Shown here one piece after another: positions 26,971 to 37,109 of a stretch of DNA of 64,000 bases. Source of the DNA: Bosea sp. NBC_00550 (GTDB taxonomy: Bacteria; Pseudomonadota; Alphaproteobacteria; Rhizobiales; Beijerinckiaceae); the NCBI RefSeq assembly GCF_026020075.1, contig NZ_CP102772.1, positions 992,001-1,056,000 on the forward strand, in the 5' to 3' direction. Under the pieces are notes generated by a model that was not told the origin of the DNA, searched no databases, and saw nothing but the letters and a program-made list of their open reading frames with translations. The position numbers were made by a program, and so were the translations under genes. The number at the start of each line of letters is the position of its first letter. Within the stretch, counting starts at the first letter, position 1.

Positions 26971-28173
26971 GTGACGGCGGGACGCGCCTATCTCGACCAC
27001 AACGCCACGACCCCGGCCCGGCCGGAGGTGGTGGAAGCGGTCGCGCATGCGCTGGCACTGCCGGGCAATCCGTCCTCCGTCCATGGCGAGGGTCGGGCCG
27101 CGCGCGGCGCGATGGAGCGGGCACGCGAGCAGGTCGCGACGCTCGTTGGCGCCAAGGCGTCGAACGTCGTCTTCACCAGCGGCGGCACCGAAGCGAACGT
27201 CACGGTGCTCTCGCCGGGCCTGATGGATTGCGATGGCGGGCGCGACTGCGTGCGCACCCCGGCCTCCCTGCTGCTTCACAGCGCGACCGAGCATGCCTGC
27301 GTGCGCGAGGGGCATCGTTTCCCCGCCGGCGCCGTCGAGGCGATCCCGGTCGACGAGAATGGCGTGGTCGATCTGGGCTGGCTCGACGAGCGGCTTGCAC
27401 GCTTCGTCACGGAAAACCCGGGCGCGCGCGCGCTGGTCTCGATCCATCTGGCCAACAACGAGACCGGCGTGATCCAGCCGGTGGCGGAGGCCGCAGCGAT
27501 CGCTCATCGCCATGGCGCCCTGCTTCACAGCGATGCCGTGCAGGCTGCCGGCAAGATCGACATCGACATCATGGCTCTCGGCGCCGACGTGCTGACGCTC
27601 TCGGCGCACAAGATCGGTGGTCCCAAGGGCATCGGCGCCATCGTCTTCCGCACCGGCGCTCTCGAACTCGCCGACAAACCCATGCGCGGCGGCGGGCAGG
27701 AGCGCGGCTGGCGAGCCGGAACCGAAAACCTTGCGGGAATCATCGGCTTCGGTGCCGCGGCTGACATCGCGCGCGAAGCTCTGGCAACGGAGGCCGGCCG
27801 GCTGGGCGGATTGCGGGAGCGGCTGGAGGCCGGCCTGCTGGCGCTCTCGCCCGAGACGGCGATCTTCGGCAGCAGCGTTCCGCGCCTGCCCAATACCAGC
27901 GCCTTCGCGACGCCGGGCCTCAAGGCCGAGACCCTTCTGATCAGGCTCGATCTCGCCGGTGCCGCACTTTCGTCCGGCTCGGCCTGCTCCTCGGGCAAGG
28001 TCAAGCGCTCGCATGTGCTCGATGCGATGAAAATCGACCCCGCCATGAGCGCAGGGGCCTTGCGGGCGTCGCTCGGATGGACCACCTGCGAAGCAGATAT
28101 CGATCTCTTTCTTGCGGCCTACGGCAAGCTCGTGGCTGCGAGCACCGATCGGGGCACCCGGGCTGCCGCCTGA
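26971..28173 (+). CDS. Cysteine desulfurase, NifS/IscS type, first gene of the suf operon
   Basis: PLP enzyme that takes sulfur from cysteine for Fe-S clusters. It has 400 residues from a GTG at 26971 with a clear SD (AGGAAGG). N-terminal YLDHNATTPARP, PLP phosphate loop SGGTEANV, Schiff-base Lys in LSAHKIGGPKG, and the flexible-loop catalytic Cys in SSGSACSSGKV. It is group I (NifS/IscS-like), unlike the group II SufS encoded five genes downstream, so the operon has two desulfurases. It is followed by sufB after 59 nt. The common alphaproteobacterial order is iscS-like, sufB, sufC, sufD, sufS, sufT, sufA. Confidence 0.94.
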   Translation: MTAGRAYLDHNATTPARPEVVEAVAHALALPGNPSSVHGEGRAARGAMERAREQVATLVGAKASNVVFTSGGTEANVTVLSPGLMDCDGGRDCVRTPASLLLHSATEHACVREGHRFPAGAVEAIPVDENGVVDLGWLDERLARFVTENPGARALVSIHLANNETGVIQPVAEAAAIAHRHGALLHSDAVQAAGKIDIDIMALGADVLTLSAHKIGGPKGIGAIVFRTGALELADKPMRGGGQERGWRAGTENLAGIIGFGAAADIAREALATEAGRLGGLRERLEAGLLALSPETAIFGSSVPRLPNTSAFATPGLKAETLLIRLDLAGAALSSGSACSSGKVKRSHVLDAMKIDPAMSAGALRASLGWTTCEADIDLFLAAYGKLVAASTDRGTRAAA

Positions 28174-28232
28174 GCGTTCCGCAAAACGAAGACCAAACCG
28201 GCGGGCCTTGAACCCGCGACTGGAGACTGAAC

Positions 28233-29705
<1,473 letters not shown>

Positions 29706-29707
29706 GG

Positions 29708-29840
29708 GCGGTCATCCCGCACGCGCTGCGGCACGAAGTGCTGCTGCGCAGATGCGGGACCGTCATCAGGACCATCACTGGACAAAACGATCCCGGGTCT
29801 GCGGAGCACCGCTTCGCGCTGCACCGCGCACGGGATGACA
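29708..29840. repeat. REP-like palindromic repeat inside the suf operon, copy 3
   Basis: Starts gcggtcatcccgcac and ends gcgcacgggatgac, with inner cccgggtctgcg. It fills nearly the whole sufB-sufC gap, so it is transcribed with the operon and could affect relative expression or message stability. Confidence 0.7.
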
Positions 29841-29853
29841 CAGGAACGAAACG

Positions 29854-30606
29854 ATGCTCGAAATTCGCAATCTGGTCGTCAAGATCGCCGACGAGGACAA
29901 GCAGATCCTGAACGGCCTGAACCTCACCGTGAACGATGGCGAGGTCGCCGCCATCATGGGGCCGAACGGCTCCGGCAAGTCGACCCTGTCCTACGTCATC
30001 GCCGGCAAGGAGGACTATGAGGTCCTCGACGGCGAAATCCTGCTCGACGGCGAGAACGTGCTGGAGATGGAGGCCGACGCCCGCGCCGCCGCCGGCATCT
30101 TCCTCGCCTTCCAGTACCCGCTGGAGATTCCCGGCGTCGCCACCATGACCTTCCTGAAGGCGGCGATGAACGCGCAGCGCAAGGCGCGCGGCGAGGCCGA
30201 GCTGCTGACGCCGGACTTCATCAAGCTGGTCAACGGGGCCGCCGACAAGCTCGACATCGCCAAGGACATGCTGCGCCGGCCGCTCAATGTCGGCTTCTCC
30301 GGCGGTGAGAAGAAGCGCATGGAAATCCTTCAGATGGCTCTGCTTTCGCCGTCCATGTGCATCCTCGACGAGACCGATTCCGGCCTCGACATCGACGCGC
30401 TGCGCATCGTCGCCGAGGGCGTCAACGCGCTGCGCGACAAGAGCCGCGGCTTCCTGGTCATCACCCACTATCAGCGCCTGCTCGATCACATCGTGCCGGA
30501 CACCGTCCACGTCATGTCGAAGGGCCGCATCGTGAAGACCGGCGGCCCGGAGCTGGCGCTGGAGCTCGAGAAGTCGGGCTATGCGGCCTATGCGGAGGCG
30601 GCGTGA
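29854..30606 (+). CDS. sufC: Fe-S cluster assembly ATPase SufC
   Basis: ABC-type ATPase that drives conformational change of the SufB-SufD pair during cluster building. It has 250 residues: Walker [10 protein letters not shown] near 36-44, ABC signature FSGGEKKR, Walker [12 protein letters not shown], and the H-loop VITHYQR. An SD (AGGAA) precedes the ATG. Its TGA overlaps the ATG of sufD by one base (tgATG), implying translational coupling and stoichiometric production. Confidence 0.97.
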   Translation: MLEIRNLVVKIADEDKQILNGLNLTVNDGEVAAIMGPNGSGKSTLSYVIAGKEDYEVLDGEILLDGENVLEMEADARAAAGIFLAFQYPLEIPGVATMTFLKAAMNAQRKARGEAELLTPDFIKLVNGAADKLDIAKDMLRRPLNVGFSGGEKKRMEILQMALLSPSMCILDETDSGLDIDALRIVAEGVNALRDKSRGFLVITHYQRLLDHIVPDTVHVMSKGRIVKTGGPELALELEKSGYAAYAEAA

Positions 30607-31955
30607 TGGCCATCGTCACCCCGCTGAAGACGGCGGCCGAGCAGCAGCTCGCGCAGCAATACGCCGACAGCAAGGCCGAGCTGCCGGGCGGCCCGGCCGT
30701 GCGCAAGCTGCGCGAGGACGCCTTTGCCGGCTTCGAGGCCAAGGGCCTGCCGCATCGCCGGCTCGAATCCTGGCGCTATACCGACCTGCGCAGCATCCTG
30801 CGCGAGGCGCGCCCGCTCGCTGACGCCGCCGATGTGACCGCCAGGGTCAAGGCCCGGCTCGGCGAGATCGAGCTCGCGGGTCTGCGGCTGGTGCTGGTCG
30901 ACGGCGCCTTCGCGCCGGAGCTATCGGCGCTCGATGCGATCCCCGAGGGCGTCTCGGTGCACTCGCTCGCCGACGCGCTGGTGTCGCCGCGCGAGGATCT
31001 GACCCGCATCCTGGCCGGCCCCTCGGTCGGCGCCGACGACACCGGGTTGATGCTCAACACGGCGCTGATGCGCGACGGCGTCTTCGTCGAGATCGCCGAG
31101 GGTGTGGAGCTCGAGGAGCCCGTCGTGATCGTCTCGCTCGTCTCGGGCGAGGAGGAGCGGGCGGTGTTCCATCGCTCGGTCGTTCTGGCCGGCAAAGGCG
31201 CCAAGGGCACGATCGTCGAGGTCAGCGAAGCCGCGGGTTCCGCCGCCCAGCAGATCAACGGCGCCATCGTCTTCGAGACCGGCGACGAGAGCGAGATCCA
31301 GCATGTCCGGTTCGTGACCCGCCAGCAGCCCGCGACCGTGCAGGTGCAGAGCCTGCTCGCGACGGTCGGTGCCCACGCGAAGTTCGACTCCTTCGCTCTG
31401 GTCTGCAAGGCCGGCACCGTGCGCCAGCAGCATTTCGTCCGCTATGCCGGCGAGCACAGCGAGATCGGCCTGCGCGGCGTCAACCTGCTCCGTGCCTCCG
31501 AGCATTCGGACGTTACGCTGATCGTCGACCATGAAGTGCCGCACGGCACCAGCCGCGAGCTGTTCAAGTCGATCATCGGCGGCGAGGGTACTGGTGTGTT
31601 CCAGGGCAAGGTCGTCGTGCGTCCCCACGCGCAGAAGACCGATGGCAGCATGAAGAGCAACGCGCTGCTGCTCAACGACGGCGCCTCGATGTACAACAAG
31701 CCGGAGCTCGAGATATTCGCCGACGACGTCGTCTGCGGCCATGGCGCGACCGTCGCGCAGATCGATGGCGACCAGCTCTTCTACCTGATGGCGCGCGGCC
31801 TGCCGCGTGCCCAGGCCGAAGCTCTGGTGCTGCAGGCCTTCGCCGGCGAGGCGGTCGAGTTCATTGCCGACGAGAACGTGCGCGAGATCGTCATGGGCGA
31901 GGTCGTGGCCTGGCTCCAGGCCCGCGAGGCCGCTTCCGAGGTGAGCACCGTCTGA
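30606..31955 (+). CDS. sufD: Fe-S cluster assembly protein SufD
   Basis: Partner of SufB in the SufBC2D scaffold. It has 449 residues from the ATG at 30606 that overlaps the sufC stop. N-terminal helical domain (LPHRRLESWRYTDLRSIL), beta-helix core, and the C-terminal HGATVAQIDGDQLFYLMARGL block paralogous to SufB, with VCGHG carrying the conserved His. The stop overlaps the start of the small tautomerase gene by one base. Confidence 0.96.
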   Translation: MAIVTPLKTAAEQQLAQQYADSKAELPGGPAVRKLREDAFAGFEAKGLPHRRLESWRYTDLRSILREARPLADAADVTARVKARLGEIELAGLRLVLVDGAFAPELSALDAIPEGVSVHSLADALVSPREDLTRILAGPSVGADDTGLMLNTALMRDGVFVEIAEGVELEEPVVIVSLVSGEEERAVFHRSVVLAGKGAKGTIVEVSEAAGSAAQQINGAIVFETGDESEIQHVRFVTRQQPATVQVQSLLATVGAHAKFDSFALVCKAGTVRQQHFVRYAGEHSEIGLRGVNLLRASEHSDVTLIVDHEVPHGTSRELFKSIIGGEGTGVFQGKVVVRPHAQKTDGSMKSNALLLNDGASMYNKPELEIFADDVVCGHGATVAQIDGDQLFYLMARGLPRAQAEALVLQAFAGEAVEFIADENVREIVMGEVVAWLQAREAASEVSTV

Positions 31956-32161
31956 TGCCCTACATCAATCTCCAGATCACCAAGGGCGCGACGCGCGAGC
32001 AGAAGGCCCAGATCGTCAAGGAATTCACCGAGACGCTGGTGAAGGTGCTCGGCAAGAACCCGCAGAACACCCATATCGTGATCCAGGAGATCGAACGGGA
32101 GAATTGGGGGCATGCCGGGGCGCTCGTCGCCGACCGGCAGCCCGGTTCCGGAAAGGCGTGA
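31955..32161 (+). CDS. 4-oxalocrotonate tautomerase-family protein inside the suf operon
   Basis: 68 residues, the normal length of 4-OT subunits, which form hexamers using an N-terminal proline as general base. Here Pro2 follows Met1 (MPYINLQITKG) as required. The family core LxxGxTxEQKxxIVKEFTETLVKVLG is intact, and IVIQEIERENWGHAG matches the C-terminal strand of DmpI-like members. The ATG overlaps the sufD stop (tgATG) and sufS begins 3 nt after its stop, so it is translationally locked into the operon. Its substrate is unknown; no link between 4-OT enzymes and Fe-S assembly is established to my knowledge. Confidence 0.9.
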   Translation: MPYINLQITKGATREQKAQIVKEFTETLVKVLGKNPQNTHIVIQEIERENWGHAGALVADRQPGSGKA

Positions 32162-32163
32162 GC

Positions 32164-33417
32164 ATGAACGCGGTCACCGGCCAGCCCGTGCTGAAGCCCT
32201 ACGACGTCGAGGCGATCAGGCGGGATTTTCCGATCCTGTCGCGCGAGGTCTACGGCAAGCCGCTTGTCTATCTCGACAACGCCGCCTCGGCCCAGAAGCC
32301 GAATGCGGTGATCGACGCGATGACGAAGCTGATGCGCGAGGACTATTCCAACGTCCATCGCGGGCTCCACTATCTCGCGAACGCCTCGACCGAAGCCTAT
32401 GAGGCTGCACGCGAAAGCGCGTGGCGCTTCCTCAACGCAGCGCATCTGGAGGAGGTCGTCTTCACACGCTCCTCGACGGGCGCGCTCAACACCGTGGCGT
32501 CCTCGCTCGGGCGGTATCTGAACCTCGGCGAGGGCGACGAGATCATCGTTTCGATCCTCGAGCACCACTCCAACATCGTGCCCTGGCACTACTGGCGCGA
32601 GCGCCACGGCGCCGTGCTGAAATGGGCTCCTATCGACGAGGATGGCAATTTCCTCGTCGAGGAATTCGAGAAGCTGATCTCAGCCCGCACCAAGGTCGTG
32701 TCGCTCACGCATATGTCGAACGCCACGGGCACGATCGTGCCGATCGCCGAGGTCGCGAAGATCTGCCGGGCGCATGGCATCCCGCTCGTCGTCGACGGCA
32801 GCCAGGGCGCGGTGCACCTGCCGGTCGACGTGCAGGCGCTGGGCTGCGATTTCTACGCCTTCACCGGCCACAAGACCTATGGGCCGACCGGCTCCGGCAT
32901 TCTGTGGGGCCGCAAGGAATGGCTGGACAAGCTGCCGCCCTACGAAGGTGGTGGCGAGATGATCGTCACCGTCACCGAAGACACCGTGACCTATAACGAC
33001 CCGCCGCACCGCTTCGAGGCCGGCACGCCGGCCATCATCGAGACGGTGGGGCTCGGCGCGGCGCTCGAATACATGATGGCGCTGGGCCGCGAGAACATCG
33101 CCGCGCATGAGGCGAAGCTCGGCGCCTATGCGATGGAGCGGCTCGGCGAGATGAACTCGATCCGCATCTTCGGCAAGGCGAAGGAGAAGGGCGCGATCGT
33201 CGCCTTCGAGATGAAGGGCGCCCATGCGCACGACGTCGCGACGGTGATCGACCGCGCCGGTGTCGCGGTTCGCGCCGGCACCCATTGCGCAATGCCGCTT
33301 TTGGCACGATATGGAGTGACATCGACCTGCCGCGCTTCCTTCGGCCTCTACAACACGCTGGAGGAGGTCGACAGCCTGGTGGAAGCGCTGAGGAAGGCCG
33401 AGAACCTGTTCGCATGA
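32164..33417 (+). CDS. sufS: Cysteine desulfurase SufS
   Basis: Group II cysteine desulfurase supplying sulfur to the SufBCD scaffold. It has 417 residues from the ATG at 32164. N-terminal FPILSREVYGKPLVYLDNAAS, PLP region FTRSSTGALN, Schiff-base Lys in FTGHKTYGPTGSG, and the active-site Cys in RAGTHCAMPLL near residue 370. SufS normally hands its persulfide to SufE or SufU; neither is encoded in the window. Its TGA overlaps the next gene's ATG (ATGA). Confidence 0.96.
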   Translation: MNAVTGQPVLKPYDVEAIRRDFPILSREVYGKPLVYLDNAASAQKPNAVIDAMTKLMREDYSNVHRGLHYLANASTEAYEAARESAWRFLNAAHLEEVVFTRSSTGALNTVASSLGRYLNLGEGDEIIVSILEHHSNIVPWHYWRERHGAVLKWAPIDEDGNFLVEEFEKLISARTKVVSLTHMSNATGTIVPIAEVAKICRAHGIPLVVDGSQGAVHLPVDVQALGCDFYAFTGHKTYGPTGSGILWGRKEWLDKLPPYEGGGEMIVTVTEDTVTYNDPPHRFEAGTPAIIETVGLGAALEYMMALGRENIAAHEAKLGAYAMERLGEMNSIRIFGKAKEKGAIVAFEMKGAHAHDVATVIDRAGVAVRAGTHCAMPLLARYGVTSTCRASFGLYNTLEEVDSLVEALRKAENLFA

Positions 33418-33836
33418 TTTCTTCGAGGATCCCAGCCTTGGCTACATCCGAACCCATCGAGCTGAAGGAAGACAGCTACAAGCCCAACGAGCCGCAGGTC
33501 GGCTCGAGCTCGTCGCTGCCGCCCGAGGAGATCGACCGGCTGACCGACGACATCGTCGCGGCGCTGAAGACGGTCTACGACCCCGAGATTCCGGCCGATA
33601 TCTACGAGCTCGGCCTGATCTATCGCGTCGACATCGCCGACGACCGGCAGGTCTCGATCGACATGACGCTGACGGCGCCGGGCTGCCCGGTCGCCGGCGA
33701 GATGCCGGGCTGGGTCGAGAACGCGGTCAGCACCGTCAACGGGATCGCCGGCGTCACGGTCAACATGACCTTCGATCCGCCCTGGGATCAGTCGCGCATG
33801 TCCGACGAGGCTCGCGTCGCCCTCGATATGTGGTGA
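33414..33836 (+). CDS. sufT: SUF-associated MIP18/DUF59-domain protein, SufT-like
   Basis: 140 residues starting in the ATGA overlap with sufS. A variable, Ser/Pro-rich N-terminal tail (about 1-38) precedes the MIP18 (DUF59) domain with TVYDPEIPADIYELGLIY and the conserved Cys motif TAPGCPVAGEMP, ending in the typical TFDPPWDQSRMSDEAR. SufT-type proteins assist late steps of Fe-S maturation. The symbol is used as commonly done in alphaproteobacteria. A 7-bp hairpin without a U-tract (33841-33859) follows the stop. Confidence 0.9.
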   Translation: MISSRIPALATSEPIELKEDSYKPNEPQVGSSSSLPPEEIDRLTDDIVAALKTVYDPEIPADIYELGLIYRVDIADDRQVSIDMTLTAPGCPVAGEMPGWVENAVSTVNGIAGVTVNMTFDPPWDQSRMSDEARVALDMW

Positions 33837-33945
33837 ATGCCGCCGGCCCCATGCCGGCGTGATGAATCGCATTCCATCGCTTCATTGGCGTTCGGTCGGC
33901 TTCGCTGGCAGGAAAGGCTGAGCCCGATCCGCCCCGGAGCCTGCG

Positions 33946-34833
33946 ATGCCGCGCTTCCCCTACGAAACCGTCGACGTCTTCACCGACCGCCCGTTCGGCG
34001 GCAATCCGCTCGCGGTCTTCACCGACGCGCGCGGGCTCTCCGATGCGCAGATGCAGGCGCTCGCGGCGGAGATGAACTACAGCGAGACGACCTTCGTCCT
34101 GCCGGCTGACGACCCGGCCAATGATGCGCGGGTCCGCATCTTCCACCGTACGGCCGAGATGCCCTTCGCCGGCCATCCCAATGTCGGCACCGCCTGCGTG
34201 CTCGCGCGCCATGGCCGCGACCGCGATGGCGTGCTGCGTTTCGAGCAGATGGCGGGCCTTGTCGAAATCGCGATCGAGCGTAATGGGGCAGGCGAGGTGA
34301 CTGGCGCCGTGATTGCCGCTCCGCAGGCGCTCTCGCTTGGCATCGAGCTGCCGGCCGAGGGCATCGCCGCCTGCGCGAGCCTCGCGCCCAGGGATATCGT
34401 CACGGCAGCCCACCAGCCGGTCCAGGCCTCGCTCGGGGTCAAGTTCGTGCTGGCGCAGGTCGCGCCCGAGGCCTTGGCCACGGCCACCCCCGATCTCGCA
34501 GCCTTCCGGAGCCTCGAAGGTCAGTATGCCGAACTGGCCGGGCGGCTATCGCTGTTTCTCTATGCGCGCGACGGCAACAGCATCCGGGCGCGGATGTTCG
34601 CGCCGCTGGCCGGCACCTGGGAAGATCCGGCAACCGGCAGCGCCAGCGCGACGCTCGGCGCGCTCCTGCTCTCGCTCGATGGCGGCGACGAGGCCGCGTA
34701 TACGATCACCCAGGGCGTCGAGATGGGCCGGCCGAGCTTGCTGAACGTGACATCCCGGCGCGTCGCGGACGGCTTCCGCTCCCGCGTCGGAGGCGGCAGT
34801 GTGCCGATGTTCCGCGGCGAGGCGCTGCTCTAG
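33946..34833 (+). CDS. PhzF-family isomerase
   Basis: 295 residues with the diaminopimelate-epimerase-like double fold of PhzF. The start PRFPYETVDVFTDRPFGGNPLAVF is diagnostic, the general-acid Glu lies in MNYSETTFV, and the C-terminal TWEDPATGSASATLGALLL block is conserved. True PhzF makes phenazine precursors, but most genomic members are uncharacterised isomerases, and no other phenazine gene is here. It follows sufT after 109 nt in the same direction and may be read through from suf, but functional linkage is not implied. Confidence 0.92.
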   Translation: MPRFPYETVDVFTDRPFGGNPLAVFTDARGLSDAQMQALAAEMNYSETTFVLPADDPANDARVRIFHRTAEMPFAGHPNVGTACVLARHGRDRDGVLRFEQMAGLVEIAIERNGAGEVTGAVIAAPQALSLGIELPAEGIAACASLAPRDIVTAAHQPVQASLGVKFVLAQVAPEALATATPDLAAFRSLEGQYAELAGRLSLFLYARDGNSIRARMFAPLAGTWEDPATGSASATLGALLLSLDGGDEAAYTITQGVEMGRPSLLNVTSRRVADGFRSRVGGGSVPMFRGEALL

Positions 34834-34873
34834 CGGGTGTTGACACTTGGCCGCGCCGGCTTCGAGCCCCGCC

Positions 34874-35024
34874 GCCGTCATTCCGGGGCGCCGCGAAGCG
34901 GCGAGCCTGGAACCCATGAACACGACGCATGAGAGAGGGCTGAGCCGGTCTGCAGCGCAACTTGTCCGGCCCGGTGTTTATGGGTCCCGGGCTCTTCGCG
35001 AAGGCGAAGCCCCGGAATGACGGC
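34874..35024. repeat. REP-like palindromic repeat, copy 4
   Basis: Begins gccgtcattccggggcg and ends gccccggaatgacggc, with outer arms inverted relative to one another. It lies between convergent phzF-like and YjbR-like genes. Confidence 0.75.
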
Positions 35025-35050
35025 GTGGTTCCGTCAGAACCCAGCAGGCT

Positions 35051-35410
35051 CTAGGCGAGCCCCAATTCGGCCCGCACGCGCTTCGTCATTCCCGCGGCGG
35101 CCAGGCGGTGGCTCTCGCGCAGATAATCCTGCAGGGCATCGTCCGGCATGCTTTCGCCGGACTGCCACTGGATCCATTTCATGCCGCGCGAGGCGAGATA
35201 GGGCGCGGGTCTCAGGCCCGGCTGCTCGCTGAGGATATCGAAAGCCATCGGCGAGCATTTGAAGCTGATGGCCATCTCGCCGTCATCCTGCTGGCGGCCG
35301 ATGGCGAAGACCTTCTCTCCGACCTTCCAGACATCGGCACCGCCCCATTGCACGACATGGCGCGTGGCGGGCAGGGTGGCGCAGAAGGCGTTGTAGGCCT
35401 CGGGCGACAT
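35051..35410 (-). CDS. MmcQ/YjbR-family protein
   Basis: 119 residues from the ATG at 35410 (MSPEAYNAFCATLPATRH). The YjbR fold signature is seen: VVQWGGADVWKVGEKVFAIG, ISFKCSPMAFDIL, PAPYLASRGMKWIQW and DYLRESHRLAAAGM. These small proteins have a CyaY-like fold and are suspected to bind DNA; their role is not established. It starts 7 nt after the dehydrogenase gene stop, so the two probably form an operon. Confidence 0.88.
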   Translation of the reverse strand: MSPEAYNAFCATLPATRHVVQWGGADVWKVGEKVFAIGRQQDDGEMAISFKCSPMAFDILSEQPGLRPAPYLASRGMKWIQWQSGESMPDDALQDYLRESHRLAAAGMTKRVRAELGLA

Positions 35411-35417
35411 GGCCGCC

Positions 35418-36485
35418 TCAATAGCTCTCGGCGTCGATGCCATGGCGCGCGGCCGCGGCCTTGATCTGCGACCAGGTCTCGTCGTCCAGCGGAATACCGG
35501 CCGCGCCACGCTCGGCCCGGACCGTCCGCTCCTTGTCGCCCGGCGCCAGCACCGGATTGGCCGGGTCCTGCGGCTTCGCCGCCCGCACGAAGGCCAGATA
35601 GCTCTCGATGCGGCTGCGGCGCAGCTCGGCATCAGGCTCCAGCCGGGCGGGGTCGATGATGACGCCGAAGAGCGAGTTGATGATCCAGGTCTTTCGCGGC
35701 TTTTCGTCGATGCGGGCAGCACCCATCAGCCCAGCGGATAGCAGCTCGGCGATCAGCGAGAGCCCGGCGCCCTTGTGGTCGCCGAAGGGCAGGAGGGCTC
35801 CGAGCGGATGATCCGGGCTGGCGAACACATGCGCCGGGTCCGTCGTCGGCCTGCCTTCGCCGTCGATGATGTAACCGGGCGGCACCTGCTCGCCCTTGTT
35901 CAGGGCCACGCGGGCCTTGCCATGCGCCATGCGGCTCGTCGCGAAGTCGAGGATGAGCGGCTCGCCGCCGGGGACAGGGATGCCGATCGCATGCGGATTG
36001 GTGCCGAAGCGCGCCTCCTTGGCCGCATAGGGCGCGACGATCGGCGGGCGGCCGGCGACATTCACCCAGAAGAACGAGATCAGCCCGGCTTCCGCGGCGA
36101 CCTCGGCATAGTGGCCGATGCGGCCGATATGATGCGAATCGAGCAGGTTGACGATGGCGACGCCGCCGGTCCTGGCCATTTCGACCGCGTGGTCGACGGC
36201 ATTGCGCGCATTCGGCTGGCCCAGAGCGACCGCGCCGTCGATGATCAGGAAGGGCGCAGCATCGACCCGCGTCTGCGGTTGCGATTGCGGGCTGAGATTG
36301 CCGTCGGCCAGCGACTGGAAATAGAGCGGGATCATTCCGACGCCGTGGCTGTCATGCCCGCTCAGATTGGCGAGCACGAGATGGTCGGCGGTCTCCTGCG
36401 CCTCCGCGTCCGTCCAGCCGGCTTTCGCGACCATGTCCCTGACGAGAGCGCGCAGCGATTCGGGGCGGTGGAGGCGATGAGGCAT
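35418..36485 (-). CDS. Malate/L-lactate dehydrogenase family (Ldh_2) oxidoreductase
   Basis: 355 residues from the ATG at 36485 (MPHRLHRPESLRALVRDMV). NAD(P)-dependent 2-oxoacid reductase of the non-Rossmann YbiC/YiaK fold. Conserved pieces: HLVLANLSGHDSHGVGMIP with the catalytic His, NLLDSHHIGRIGHYAE, and LLPFGDHKGAGLSLIAELLSAG. Substrates in this family include malate, sulfolactate, ureidoglycolate and pyrroline-2-carboxylate, so specificity is open. The longer frame to 36689 is rejected since it crosses the likely sufA promoter. It is followed closely by the YjbR-like gene. Confidence 0.9.
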   Translation of the reverse strand: MPHRLHRPESLRALVRDMVAKAGWTDAEAQETADHLVLANLSGHDSHGVGMIPLYFQSLADGNLSPQSQPQTRVDAAPFLIIDGAVALGQPNARNAVDHAVEMARTGGVAIVNLLDSHHIGRIGHYAEVAAEAGLISFFWVNVAGRPPIVAPYAAKEARFGTNPHAIGIPVPGGEPLILDFATSRMAHGKARVALNKGEQVPPGYIIDGEGRPTTDPAHVFASPDHPLGALLPFGDHKGAGLSLIAELLSAGLMGAARIDEKPRKTWIINSLFGVIIDPARLEPDAELRRSRIESYLAFVRAAKPQDPANPVLAPGDKERTVRAERGAAGIPLDDETWSQIKAAAARHGIDAESY

Positions 36486-36691
36486 GGGCTTTCCGGCGCT
36501 TGAGCTGGTCTCGAGGGCGATCGCGCCAGAGTGCATGCCTCGGCCCGATCCGCAATGCGTCTGGAGGGCGGGCGACGGAGCCGCGATGCATGGCCACGCC
36601 ATCGGCATCTCGACGTAGGGCACCGCAATCCCTATGTTAGGCAGACAATCTTGCTTCACCGGGCCTTGACCCCGGTCGAGGAGGGACAACG

Positions 36692-37081
36692 ATGTTTTCG
36701 ATACCGGGCCTCAAGGTCATCTCGCTGACCGACGCCGCGGCCACCCGCATTCGTGAGATCATGGCTCAGTCGGCCGGCGGAGACATGCCGGCGCTCGGCC
36801 TGCGCGTGGGCGTCAAGAAGGGCGGCTGCGCCGGGATGGAGTATACCTTCGAGATCGCCCGCACGGTCGACAAGGGTGACGAGGTCGTGAGCGAAAAGGA
36901 TGCGACGGTGATCGTCGACGCCAAGGCCGTGCTGTTCCTGCTCGGCACCGAGCTCGACTTCAAGACCGACCGCTTCTCCTCGACCTTCGTGTTCAACAAT
37001 CCCAATCAGGTTTCGGCCTGCGGCTGCGGCGAGTCGGTCGAGATCAAGCCGCGCAGCGAAAGCGCACTCGCAGCATCCTGA
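36692..37081 (+). CDS. sufA: A-type Fe-S carrier protein
   Basis: 129 residues of the IscA/SufA/ErpA family, which carries finished clusters to client apoproteins. The three ligand cysteines are present: one in KKGGCAGMEY and two in SACGCGES. There is a strong SD (GAGGAGGGAC). In related genomes this gene ends the suf operon; here it is separated from sufT by phzF and by two leftward genes, so it probably has its own promoter in the 206-nt gap upstream. Confidence 0.93.
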   Translation: MFSIPGLKVISLTDAAATRIREIMAQSAGGDMPALGLRVGVKKGGCAGMEYTFEIARTVDKGDEVVSEKDATVIVDAKAVLFLLGTELDFKTDRFSSTFVFNNPNQVSACGCGESVEIKPRSESALAAS

Positions 37082-37109
37082 GCGGCCAAGCGGCCGCGTC
37101 CGGAAAAGC

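Noticed and set aside
33841..33859. Terminator after the SufT-like gene
   Set aside because: A 7-bp GC stem (cgccggc / gccggcg) is present but no U-tract follows; noted only in the gene entry.
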